This document shows, piece after piece, positions 8,003 to 15,378 of a stretch of DNA of 54,576 bases. The notes beneath the pieces were generated by a model. The model was not told the origin of the DNA, did no database searches, and saw only the letters and a program-made list of their open reading frames with translations. The first letter of the stretch is position 1. The number at the start of each line of letters is the position of its first letter. The DNA lies in assembly GCA_019136515.1 (NCBI GenBank), contig JAGVUB010000004.1, positions 1-54,576 on the forward strand, given 5' to 3'. Origin of the DNA: Verrucomicrobiota bacterium. GTDB lineage: Bacteria > Verrucomicrobiota > Verrucomicrobiia > Opitutales > Opitutaceae. The position numbers and the translations under genes are program-made.

Positions 8003-8599
8003 GTGAAAACCATCCGCCAGCTCGCCGCCCAATTCAGTCTCTCCCGCACCGCGCTGCTCTATTACGATCGACTCGGACTGTTGAAACCGGAGTACCGCAC
8101 CTCCGCCGGACACCGCCTCTACTCCGAGACCGACGAGGCCCGCCTGGCCCGCATCTGCGAACTGCGCGCCGCCGGCCTGCCGCTCGGCGAGATCGACGCC
8201 GTGCTGGATCCCTACCCAAAGCTGCGGGCTCCCATCGGCGACGCCCTCAACCGCCGGCTCTCCGACCTCAACCGAGAGATCGCCGCCCTGCGCCGCCAGC
8301 AGCAGGTCGCCCTCGCGCTCCTGCGCGACCGCTCCGCGCACGGCCGCTCCCGCGTGATGACCAAGGAGCGCTGGGTCCAGCTCCTCGCCGCGTGCGGGCT
8401 CGACGAGGCCGACCGCGGCCAGTGGCACCGTGAGTTCGAGAGCCTCTCCCCCGAAGCGCATCAGGATTTTTTGGAGTCACTCGGCCTTCCCTCCGCCGAG
8501 ATCGCCCAGATCCGGAAGTGGTCGGCGGGCGCCGGCGCTGCGCGCTCGCGCCGCGCCGGCCGGGCTCAGCGTACCGCCACCGCCTTGAAGAAGGTGTAG
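8003..8599 (+). CDS. MerR-family transcriptional regulator
   Basis: This 198-residue regulator has a winged helix-turn-helix at residues 1-70 (KTIRQLAAQFSLSRTALLYY, DRLGLLKPEYRT, AGHRLYSE), then a dimerisation coiled coil (about 75-115), and a C-terminal domain after residue 118 (MTKERWVQLLAACGL, PEAHQDFLESLGLP). The C-terminal domain is duplicated as a separate 62-residue protein just upstream. The effector is unknown, and no cysteine pattern for metal sensing is evident. The GTG at 8003 was chosen because MerR proteins start immediately before the KTIRQLA-type helix. Its 3' end overlaps the convergent methyltransferase gene by 34 bases. Confidence 0.88.
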   Translation: MKTIRQLAAQFSLSRTALLYYDRLGLLKPEYRTSAGHRLYSETDEARLARICELRAAGLPLGEIDAVLDPYPKLRAPIGDALNRRLSDLNREIAALRRQQQVALALLRDRSAHGRSRVMTKERWVQLLAACGLDEADRGQWHREFESLSPEAHQDFLESLGLPSAEIAQIRKWSAGAGAARSRRAGRAQRTATALKKV

Positions 8600-9372
8600 C
8601 AGAAAACCCCGTCAGGCTCGGCCGTGCGGTAAAGAGCGCGCACGCCCGCCGTCCAGTCGTCGGGAGCCATCAGCCTCGCCGCCAACGCTGCGTCGGTCAC
8701 ACCCTCGACCATCGCGCTGAAGGTTTTGCGCGTGAAACCGTCCTGCAACGCCGGCCGGCCGCCGTCGGCGTAGACCATCCGCGGCGAGACCGCCACGTCG
8801 CCGAACCCGGCAGCCGTGAGCATCGGAAAAAGCCGGCGGCCAATGTTGGCGTCGCCGCCGCCGCGCCGCTGCAGCTCGACAAGACACTCGACCGCGCGCC
8901 GCGCCGGGGTGCTGTCCGGGTGGAAATAGGTGGAGCCATGGTCGCCCTCGATCACGGTGAGCGTGCCGCCGGGCTTGAGCACGTGGCGCAGCTTCGCGAG
9001 CGCCGCCACCGGGTCGGCCAGATGCTCGAGCACGAAGCAGACGAACACGTGGTCGAACTGCGCCTCCGCGAACGGGAGCTCGAAGATGTTCGCCTGCCGA
9101 AACTCGACGTTGGCGAAACCGCGCTCACGCACCGTGCGCTCGGCCTGCGCCAGCGAAACCGGGGAGATGTCGACCGACACGAACTGTGCCTCGGGCGAAT
9201 TGGACGCGAGCGTCACCGTCTGTGCGCCCACGCCGCAGCCGGCCTCGAGCACGAGGCTCCCGGCCGGATACCGCGTGTCGCCGTGGAGCAGCTCCGTGAG
9301 CGTCGTCGCCTGATCCCGCAGCCGTTCGCCCTCCCGGGCCGAATAACCATGTACATAGTCGGTGTTCGCCAT
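8566..9372 (-). CDS. Class I SAM-dependent methyltransferase
   Basis: This 268-residue protein has the Rossmann-type SAM fold: motif I VLEAGCGVGAQT (about residue 39), SVDISPVSLAQAE (motif II region), ANIFELPFAEAQFDHVFVCF (motif III/IV) and LKPGGTLTVIEGD. The motif pattern fits UbiE/COQ5-like or small-molecule methyltransferases. The substrate is not deducible. The start ATG at 9372 gives MANTDYVHGYS; an upstream ATG at 9429 would add 19 poorly conserved residues. It converges on the MerR gene with a 34-base overlap of coding ends. Confidence 0.85.
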   Translation of the reverse strand: MANTDYVHGYSAREGERLRDQATTLTELLHGDTRYPAGSLVLEAGCGVGAQTVTLASNSPEAQFVSVDISPVSLAQAERTVRERGFANVEFRQANIFELPFAEAQFDHVFVCFVLEHLADPVAALAKLRHVLKPGGTLTVIEGDHGSTYFHPDSTPARRAVECLVELQRRGGGDANIGRRLFPMLTAAGFGDVAVSPRMVYADGGRPALQDGFTRKTFSAMVEGVTDAALAARLMAPDDWTAGVRALYRTAEPDGVFCYTFFKAVAVR

Positions 9373-9561
9373 GGCGTGACACGGCCAAACTTCCATGCCG
9401 CCGTCAACCGTGGTGATCGGCGGCGGCACGGAGAAGTCGCCGTACCACCGATGCGGCCGATTGCGGCACCGCAGGTCGCCGGCGCAGAAGTCGGCACCAC
9501 CAACGGAAACCGCCGCGGTCGGCCGCGGCGGTCATCCACAATCCCAAGCCGGGACCTTCGT

Positions 9562-10341
9562 TCAGACCCCCTTGTCCAGCGCGAAGCTCATCGGCATCTC
9601 CATCCGGGTGTTCACACGGCGATTGTTCTTCATCCCGGGGCGGAACTTCCACCGCAACATCGCCTCGACCGCCGCCTTGGAGAACTCCGGATCCGTGGAG
9701 CTGACGACATCCACGTCGGCCACGTCCCCGCGGCTGTCGACGATGAAGCGGAGCACCACCGTTCCAGAAATCCCGTTACGCTTCATCTCGTGGGGATAGC
9801 GGGGTGCCGCCCGGCTGGTGATGACCGGTTTCTTGTCGAGGTCGTCGGCGTTCCAGGTGTCGCCGCGGGCCACCCGGGAGGTCGGGCGCGACGGGGTGCG
9901 CGGCACGTCCCAGCTCGAACGCTTCGCGTCCGGCATGACCGGCGGCGCGATCCGGTCGACATTTACGGTGATCGCATGGGCGGTGGGATCGCGGAACATC
10001 TCGGTGAGCGTGGCATGCGCCTCTCCGGAGTCGGACTCCTCTGCGGTGGTCCCCTTCTTGGTCTCGGCCACGGCCTTCGGCGGGTCGGGCTCCGCGAAGG
10101 CGAGCGGGGTGAACAACTCGCGAGGAATCGGCCGCGGCTCGATCACCACGGTCGTGCCGCTGGCGGTCGGGGGCGGGCCGAACTCGCACAACACGGCGGC
10201 GTGCAGCAACGCCGAGACGGAGATGCCATAGACGAGGAAGCGCTCGCGCGGCATCCGATAGCCGGCCGCCGAAAGCGCCGACGGCGGAAGGCGGAACAGG
10301 CCCGGGAGCAACCGGGGGAGGAGGGCGATTTTGGTGATCAT
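9562..10341 (-). CDS. TonB-like energy-transducing protein
   Basis: A 259-residue protein with one N-terminal membrane anchor (about 36-56, VYGISVSALLHAAVL), a Pro-rich periplasmic spacer (PPPTASG, EPRPIP, PDPPKAV), and a C-terminal TonB domain (about 175-259: PRYPHEMKRNGISGTVVLRF, AAVEAMLRWKFRPGM). TonB couples the proton gradient, via ExbB/ExbD, to outer-membrane receptors. No exbB, exbD or receptor gene is adjacent. The start could also be the internal ATG giving MPRERF about 29 residues later. It is divergent from the GH gene at 10487, with 145 bases between them. Confidence 0.85.
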   Translation of the reverse strand: MITKIALLPRLLPGLFRLPPSALSAAGYRMPRERFLVYGISVSALLHAAVLCEFGPPPTASGTTVVIEPRPIPRELFTPLAFAEPDPPKAVAETKKGTTAEESDSGEAHATLTEMFRDPTAHAITVNVDRIAPPVMPDAKRSSWDVPRTPSRPTSRVARGDTWNADDLDKKPVITSRAAPRYPHEMKRNGISGTVVLRFIVDSRGDVADVDVVSSTDPEFSKAAVEAMLRWKFRPGMKNNRRVNTRMEMPMSFALDKGV

Positions 10342-10486
10342 GATTTTGGGGTGGGTTACACCAGGGATACGCGCGACCAGCGGAATTCTTAGGCACTTTT
10401 TGCGTCCAGCCCCGCACCAGCGCAGCGTGTACCATCGGCAGGCTCGACCCCGGGAGTGCGCCGGCCATAGTTTCCCAGATCCCCCT

Positions 10487-12151
10487 ATGAAAACCCGCCC
10501 CGGAAAGCTCCCCCATCTCCGCCTCGCCAGTCGCATGGTACGCCACGCCCTCCTCGGCGGCCTGCTGACGGTCCTCGCACCATTCGCCACCGCCACGACG
10601 ATCACCGTCAACGCGGGCACCAAGGTTCGCACGGTCGACGAGCGCGCCTTCGGTCTGAACACCGCGATCTGGGACCAGTACTGCAGCACCCCGGAGACCA
10701 CCGCGCTCCTCAATGCCGCCGGCGTGCGCTTCCTGCGCTTTCCCGGCGGCTCCGCCTCCGACGAGTACCACTGGAAGACGAACAAGTCCCTCGACTACAC
10801 TTGGGAGTGGTGGACCAACACCGACAAGTTCATCGAGCTCGCCAAGGGCACCAACGCCCAGGTCGTGATCACCGCCAACTTCGGCACCGGCACCCCCGAG
10901 GAGGCCGCCGAGTGGGTCGCCTACTGCAACACCACCAAGGGCGCCGGCTTCAAGTATTGGGAGGTTGGCAACGAGAACTACGGCAGCTGGGAGACCGACC
11001 AGCAGTCGCGCAAGAACGACCCCTACGTCTATGCCACCCGGGCCAAGGACTACGTCGCCCGGATGAAGGCCGCCGATGCCACGATCAAGGTGGGCGTCGT
11101 CGTCTCCCTCGCCGGCGAGGAGTACGCCACCTACACCGACCACCCGGTCACCAACCCGCGCACCGGCGCGACCCACAACGGCTGGAACCCGGTCATGCTC
11201 TCCACCCTGAGAACCCTCGGCGTCACCCCCGACTTCGTCGCGCTCCACCGCTACGACGGCGCCCCCGGCCAGGAGAACGACGCCGCCCTGCTCCAGAAGG
11301 GAGCCACCTGGGCCGCCGACATCGCCGCGCTGCGCCAGCAACTCACCGACTACCTCGGCGCCGCCGGCTCTGGTGTCGAGATTCTGGTGACAGAGAACAA
11401 CTCCGTCTACTCCAACCCCGGCAAGCAGACCACCAGCCTCGTCAACGCCCTCTACTTGGCCGACAGTCTCGGCAACATCCTCAAGACGGAGGTCAACGGC
11501 TTCATGTGGTGGGACCTGCGCAACGGCACCGACACCGCCAACAACAACAGCGCCGCCCTCTACGGTTGGCGCGCCTACGGCGACTACGGCATCCTCTCCT
11601 CGCCCAACGCCACCGCCGGAGTCGCCACCGCGTACGAGGGCTATCCGGCCTACTACGCCTTCAAGGTTCTCGCCAAGTTCGCCCGCGGCGGCGACAGCAT
11701 CGTGGCGGCGTCGACCGACAACTCCCTCCTCTCCGCCTTCGCCTGCCTGAAGGCGGACGGATCGCTCCGCCTGCTCGTCATCAACAAGAGCTCGACCGCC
11801 ACCACCAGCGCCACCGTGGCGCTCTCCGGCTTCACCCCCGCCGCCAGCGCCACGACCTACACCTACGGCATGGTCGAGGACAACGCCGCCAAGACCGGCG
11901 GCACCGCCGCCGCCCGCGACATCACGACCGGCTCACTCTCGAATGCGGGCGCGTCGTTCACCGCCAGCTTCGAGCCCTACTCGCTCACCGTGATCGCGTT
12001 CACCGCCGGCAGCACCACACCGACCACGCCGACGACACCGACCACCCCCACGAAGCCTTCCTCCGGTGGTGGCGGCGGGGCACTCCCCCTCTGGCTCGCC
12101 GTCGCGATCGTCGGCTTCGCGCTCGCGCGGGGCCTCGGTCGGCGCGGCTGA
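10487..12151 (+). CDS. Secreted alpha-L-arabinofuranosidase-like hydrolase with GlyGly-CTERM tail
   Basis: This 554-residue protein begins with a signal peptide (LLGGLLTVLAPFATA) and a clan GH-A (beta/alpha)8 domain like GH51 and relatives. RFLRFPGGSASD lies near residue 85. The likely acid/base is Glu163 in YWEVGNENYGSW, and the likely nucleophile is Glu303 in ILVTENNS. A beta-sandwich follows (about 390-510), then a Thr-Pro linker (TPTTPTTPTTPTKPSS). The tail is SGGGGGALPLWL, a hydrophobic helix and RGLGRRG. This glycine run, helix and basic end match the GlyGly-CTERM sorting signal cut by rhombosortase, and a rhombosortase gene follows after 51 bases. The exact sugar specificity is inferred from family resemblance only. 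Confidence 0.85.
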   Translation: MKTRPGKLPHLRLASRMVRHALLGGLLTVLAPFATATTITVNAGTKVRTVDERAFGLNTAIWDQYCSTPETTALLNAAGVRFLRFPGGSASDEYHWKTNKSLDYTWEWWTNTDKFIELAKGTNAQVVITANFGTGTPEEAAEWVAYCNTTKGAGFKYWEVGNENYGSWETDQQSRKNDPYVYATRAKDYVARMKAADATIKVGVVVSLAGEEYATYTDHPVTNPRTGATHNGWNPVMLSTLRTLGVTPDFVALHRYDGAPGQENDAALLQKGATWAADIAALRQQLTDYLGAAGSGVEILVTENNSVYSNPGKQTTSLVNALYLADSLGNILKTEVNGFMWWDLRNGTDTANNNSAALYGWRAYGDYGILSSPNATAGVATAYEGYPAYYAFKVLAKFARGGDSIVAASTDNSLLSAFACLKADGSLRLLVINKSSTATTSATVALSGFTPAASATTYTYGMVEDNAAKTGGTAAARDITTGSLSNAGASFTASFEPYSLTVIAFTAGSTTPTTPTTPTTPTKPSSGGGGGALPLWLAVAIVGFALARGLGRRG

Positions 12152-12202
12152 TCCGCCCAACGCTCGCCACGGTTCCTGCGCGCCCTCAATCTCCGCGCGC
12201 AC

Positions 12203-12799
12203 ATGTCCTCCCCGAACGCCGAACGCATTCGTTTTCTCCGCGCCTCCTGGGCCTCGTTGCTCGTCGGCGGCGCCGCCGCGATCTGCCTCGCGCTGCCCCA
12301 GTTTTCGGACACGCTCCTGTACCGCCGCGCCGAGATGGCCGGCGGCGAGTATTGGCGGCTGTGGACCGGGCACCTCGTGCACTTCGGCGGCCGGCATCTC
12401 CTCGCCGACCTCATCGTCTTCCTCGTCGCCGGCGTCTGGCTCGAATCGTTCGCACGCTGGACGACGCGCGGGTTTCTCGTCCTCGCGCCGGCGGCCATCT
12501 CCGCGTTCCTCTACTTCGCCGACCCGCAGCTCACCTTCTACGGCGGACTCTCCGGCGTCGCGGTCGGGCTGCTTGTGCTGCTCGCCCTCCTGCAGGTCCG
12601 CCGCGACAAGCTCGCCCCGCGCTGGATCTGGGTCGGCGTGCTCGTGCTCGTTGCCGTGAAGGGCGCGCTGGAAGCCTTCACGAACACGCCGCTCGTCTCC
12701 GACTTCGGCCCCAACATCAAGGTCTCCTCCCTCGCGCACCTTGGCGGCATCCTCTGCGCGCTGCTCGCCTGGCCGCTGGCGCGCTGGGAGAGCAAGTAG
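12203..12799 (+). CDS. rrtA: Rhombosortase (rhomboid-family intramembrane serine protease)
   Basis: This 198-residue membrane protein has about six helices. EYWRLWTGHLVHFGGRHL (about 49-66) is the conserved WR...HL-x-H...HL region. FYGGLSGVAVGL carries catalytic Ser117 in GLSG, and SSLAHLGGILCALL carries catalytic His179. Rhombosortases cleave GlyGly-CTERM proteins at the cytoplasmic membrane. The gene directly upstream encodes a protein with exactly that tail, so enzyme and substrate are adjacent and probably cotranscribed. The stop codon TAG at 12797-12799 lies inside a GTAG-led repeat. The symbol follows the family name; orthology to a specific characterised enzyme was not tested. Confidence 0.85.
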   Translation: MSSPNAERIRFLRASWASLLVGGAAAICLALPQFSDTLLYRRAEMAGGEYWRLWTGHLVHFGGRHLLADLIVFLVAGVWLESFARWTTRGFLVLAPAAISAFLYFADPQLTFYGGLSGVAVGLLVLLALLQVRRDKLAPRWIWVGVLVLVAVKGALEAFTNTPLVSDFGPNIKVSSLAHLGGILCALLAWPLARWESK

Positions 12800-12882
12800 G
12801 TCCGGTCTCCGACCGGACGCGCTCGGCACAAGCCAGCCCCACTGGCTCTCGTCAACAACGGCCGGTCGGAGACCGGCCCTAC
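12796..12882. repeat. Inverted pair of GTAG-led palindromic repeats (family B)
   Basis: The left copy at 12796-12818 reads GTAGGTCCGGTCTCCG then ACCGGAC. The right copy at 12860-12882 is its reverse orientation (GGCCGGTCGGAG then ACCGGCCCTAC). Each forms a small hairpin (GGTC...GACC), and together they form a REPIN-like unit. The first copy starts one base before the rhombosortase stop codon and supplies it. Confidence 0.7.
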
Positions 12883-12981
12883 CGCCCAGCCGCTCCTGGT
12901 CGCCACACCGTGCGCGTCTGCGCCAATCGGCAATCGAGAATCTCGTAGATTCTTCCGCAGGTAGAACGAGAACGAAATTGC

Positions 12982-13746
12982 CTAGATCGTCGGCATCACG
13001 TTGCCGCCGCACACCGGCACGTACGCCCCGGTGATGAAACTCGCCAGATCCGACGCGAGGAACGCCACCACGTTGGCAATCTCCTGATCGGTGCCGCGGC
13101 GCTTGAGCGGCACGGTGTTGTCATATCCATCGCGCACCACCGTGCCGGCGTCGCGATCCTTCTCGCTCACCGTCCAGCCCGGCGCGACCTGGTTGACGGT
13201 GATCTGGTGCTCGCCCACCTCCTTCGCCAGCACGCGCAACACGCCGTCCATCCCGCGCTTGCCGCCCACATACGCCGACTGCGTGGGGAACATCTGCATG
13301 GCGCACTCCGTGTTGATCGCGATCACGCGGCCCCAGTGCCGCGGAATCATCGCCGGCACGAACGCCTGCGCCATGTGCACGTTGTGCAGCACGCACGAGC
13401 GGAACTGGCTCTCGTAGTCGGCCACCGCCTGCTCCAGCAACGGCTTCCACGGGTACTGCACAACGGCGTTGTTCACGACGATCTCCGGATCGTGATGCCA
13501 CGCACGCACGGCGTCGCGCAGCGCGACGATCGACTCCTGCGAGGTCACATCGGCGCGGAACGCCTGCGCGCGTCGCCCCGTCGCGGCGATCTCCGCCGCC
13601 AGCGCCTCGGCCTTGGCCGGACTGTTCAGATACGTGAGCGCCACGTCCGCGCCCGCCTGCGCCAACGTGCGCGCCATGACACGCCCGAGTTCGCCGCTGG
13701 CGCCGGTGACGACCGCCAACCGGCCGGAGAGATCGATGGAAAGCAT
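12982..13746 (-). CDS. Short-chain dehydrogenase/reductase
   Basis: This 254-residue Rossmann-fold oxidoreductase is of classical SDR type. TGASGELG near residue 15 is the cofactor loop, and RADVTSQESI and NNAVVQYPW follow the usual order. The active site has YVGGK (Tyr-x3-Lys), but the position that usually holds the catalytic Ser lies in INTECAM and reads Thr/Glu, so catalysis may be atypical. The fold ends with NQVAPGWTVSEKD and ITGAYVPVCGGN. The Asp or Arg pattern after strand 2 does not decide between NADH and NADPH. The ATG at 13746 (MLSIDLSG) was preferred over a TTG three codons earlier. The substrate is unknown. Confidence 0.87.
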   Translation of the reverse strand: MLSIDLSGRLAVVTGASGELGRVMARTLAQAGADVALTYLNSPAKAEALAAEIAATGRRAQAFRADVTSQESIVALRDAVRAWHHDPEIVVNNAVVQYPWKPLLEQAVADYESQFRSCVLHNVHMAQAFVPAMIPRHWGRVIAINTECAMQMFPTQSAYVGGKRGMDGVLRVLAKEVGEHQITVNQVAPGWTVSEKDRDAGTVVRDGYDNTVPLKRRGTDQEIANVVAFLASDLASFITGAYVPVCGGNVMPTI

Positions 13747-14025
13747 GCCGACCAAGGAGCCGGTTCCCCCACGCCACGCAACCGCGGAGCGGATTCATTG
13801 CATTGAACCCCGGTGCCAACGGCCTGCGACAACGCGGGCTGATTGGGCCTCGCGTAACCGACGGCCCCGCGCACCGCCGCAGCAGCAAAACGCGCCGAGG
13901 CTCTCGTCCGGGAGCGCCTGGCCGGAACCATCGGCGGCCCCGCTACCACCCGCGACAGTCGATCACGCGAGGATCGATCGGCCTTGCCTCCGCATCTCCG
14001 CCCGCCGTCATCGGACGCGTTGCCC

Positions 14026-14433
14026 ATGGATCTGCTCCTCATCGCCGGCTGCGCCTGTTTCGTCGCGGGACTGCTGCTCCCCGCGTACCGCAGCCATGGT
14101 TTCTTCTCTTTCGGCGGCCCCGGATGGAAGGTGTTCGCTGTCACGATGGTCCTGATGACCGTGGGCGCCGCCGCCCTCGTCAAAGAGTCCGGCGAAAAGG
14201 CGCTCCTCTGTTTCGTGCCGGGCTTGCTCAACCTCGCCGCCGTGGCGCTCCTGATCGCAGGCCTCGCCTCGGTCCACGGCCCCGCCGTGCAGATCGTGGG
14301 CTGCATCACGCTCATGGGCTGGTGTGCCACCTTTTTGCTCCTGCTGCTCAAGAGCCGTGGCGACCTCCGGATCGGCTCGTTCTTCTGGTTCATCGCCTGC
14401 GCCCTGCTCTCGCTCCACGCGATCCTGACCTGA
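14026..14433 (+). CDS. Small multi-pass membrane protein, unknown function
   Basis: This 135-residue protein is almost entirely hydrophobic, with four to five predicted helices: LLLIAGCACFVAGLLLPAY, VFAVTMVLMTVGAAALV, LLNLAAVALLIAGLA, IVGCITLMGWCATFLLLLL and FFWFIACALLSLHAIL. No catalytic or transport motif is recognised. The start at 14026 places the first helix at residue 2. It converges with the AraC gene with 32 bases between stop codons. Confidence 0.65.
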   Translation: MDLLLIAGCACFVAGLLLPAYRSHGFFSFGGPGWKVFAVTMVLMTVGAAALVKESGEKALLCFVPGLLNLAAVALLIAGLASVHGPAVQIVGCITLMGWCATFLLLLLKSRGDLRIGSFFWFIACALLSLHAILT

Positions 14434-14465
14434 GCTCCGTCATGGGGAGCACATCGCGGGATTGC

Positions 14466-15329
14466 CTACCCGCCCGGCCTGAGCCGGCTGCTGACGTTGA
14501 CGAGCTTCCGGTAGCGGGCCGGCGAGCAATTCATGCCGCGGGTGAAGACACGCGTGAAATAGCCACGCTCGCCGAAACCGGTCTTCGCCGCGATCTCGTC
14601 GAGCGAAGCCTCGTCGTAGTGCAACAGCGTACACGCCTCCTCCAGCCGGAGGTTCACCAAATGCTGGAGCGGCGTGTGGCCCGTGCAGCGGCGGAAGAGC
14701 CGGATGAACGCCGAGGGATGCAGCCCGGCCGCGCGGGCAAGATCCGCGTTGGCGATCCGCTCCGGGTATTTCTGGCGGATCGCGGCCACGGCCCGAGTGA
14801 TCCGCGCATCCTCGAAGCGCGGAGCCCAGCCTTGCCGCGGAATCTCCAGCAAAGCCGAGGCGATCAGGATCTGGCCGAGGAACGAGATGCCGATGTCCGC
14901 AGTGTTCGCCACGATCGCGTCGCCGATCCGCCGACACAGGTCGGCCTGCTCCTTCGTCGCACGGATCTGGAAAACGGTGCCCGCCGCGTCCCGGAAATGC
15001 GGCTCGACGAGAAAGTGCTGGAAGAGCTGCCGCACGGGATTGCGCAGCCTCGATGCGAAGTGGGTGTTGGGCGGAATCAACACGAGGTAGCCAGGCCGGA
15101 TCGGGATGGTTTTCCCGCCAACCACGATCTCTCCACCGCTCCGGTCGTGCCAATACAGCCGCCAGAACGGCGCGCAGTGGTCGGGCACCGCCCAGGCCGT
15201 GAAATCGCACAGGTCGCACGACAACAGCTGGACCTGATGCAAGGACTGCGCCGTGCGCCAGCTCGTGGCCTCGGTCCGGGAAGGCATGTGCGGAACGTCC
15301 ACAAGTCCGCCGCTATTGTCCATAGGCAT
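14466..15329 (-). CDS. AraC-family transcriptional regulator
   Basis: This 287-residue regulator has an N-terminal cupin-like sugar-sensing domain (about 30-140, including GGEIVVGGKTIPIRPGYLV and LIPPNTHF). A C-terminal pair of helix-turn-helix motifs follows (about 185-280: NADLARAAGLHPSAFIRLF and LDEIAAKTGFGERGYFTRVF, then NCSPARYRK). It is divergent from the GH43 gene with only 49 bases between the two start codons, so a shared control region and regulation of GH43 by this protein are likely. A second ATG two codons later is also possible. Confidence 0.9.
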   Translation of the reverse strand: MPMDNSGGLVDVPHMPSRTEATSWRTAQSLHQVQLLSCDLCDFTAWAVPDHCAPFWRLYWHDRSGGEIVVGGKTIPIRPGYLVLIPPNTHFASRLRNPVRQLFQHFLVEPHFRDAAGTVFQIRATKEQADLCRRIGDAIVANTADIGISFLGQILIASALLEIPRQGWAPRFEDARITRAVAAIRQKYPERIANADLARAAGLHPSAFIRLFRRCTGHTPLQHLVNLRLEEACTLLHYDEASLDEIAAKTGFGERGYFTRVFTRGMNCSPARYRKLVNVSSRLRPGG

Positions 15330-15378
15330 CTCGGTGGCGTTGGCGTTTAATCGGTACCGCTTAACCCAACCGCTCCCC
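15330..15378. promoter_or_regulatory. Shared control region between AraC regulator and GH43 gene
   Basis: Only 49 bases separate the divergent starts, so the promoters and any AraC operator must overlap here or lie partly in the coding ends. The A/T-richer middle (GTTTAATCGG, then TACCGCTTAACC) is the only non-GC-rich part. No exact operator can be defined from one sequence. Confidence 0.5.
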
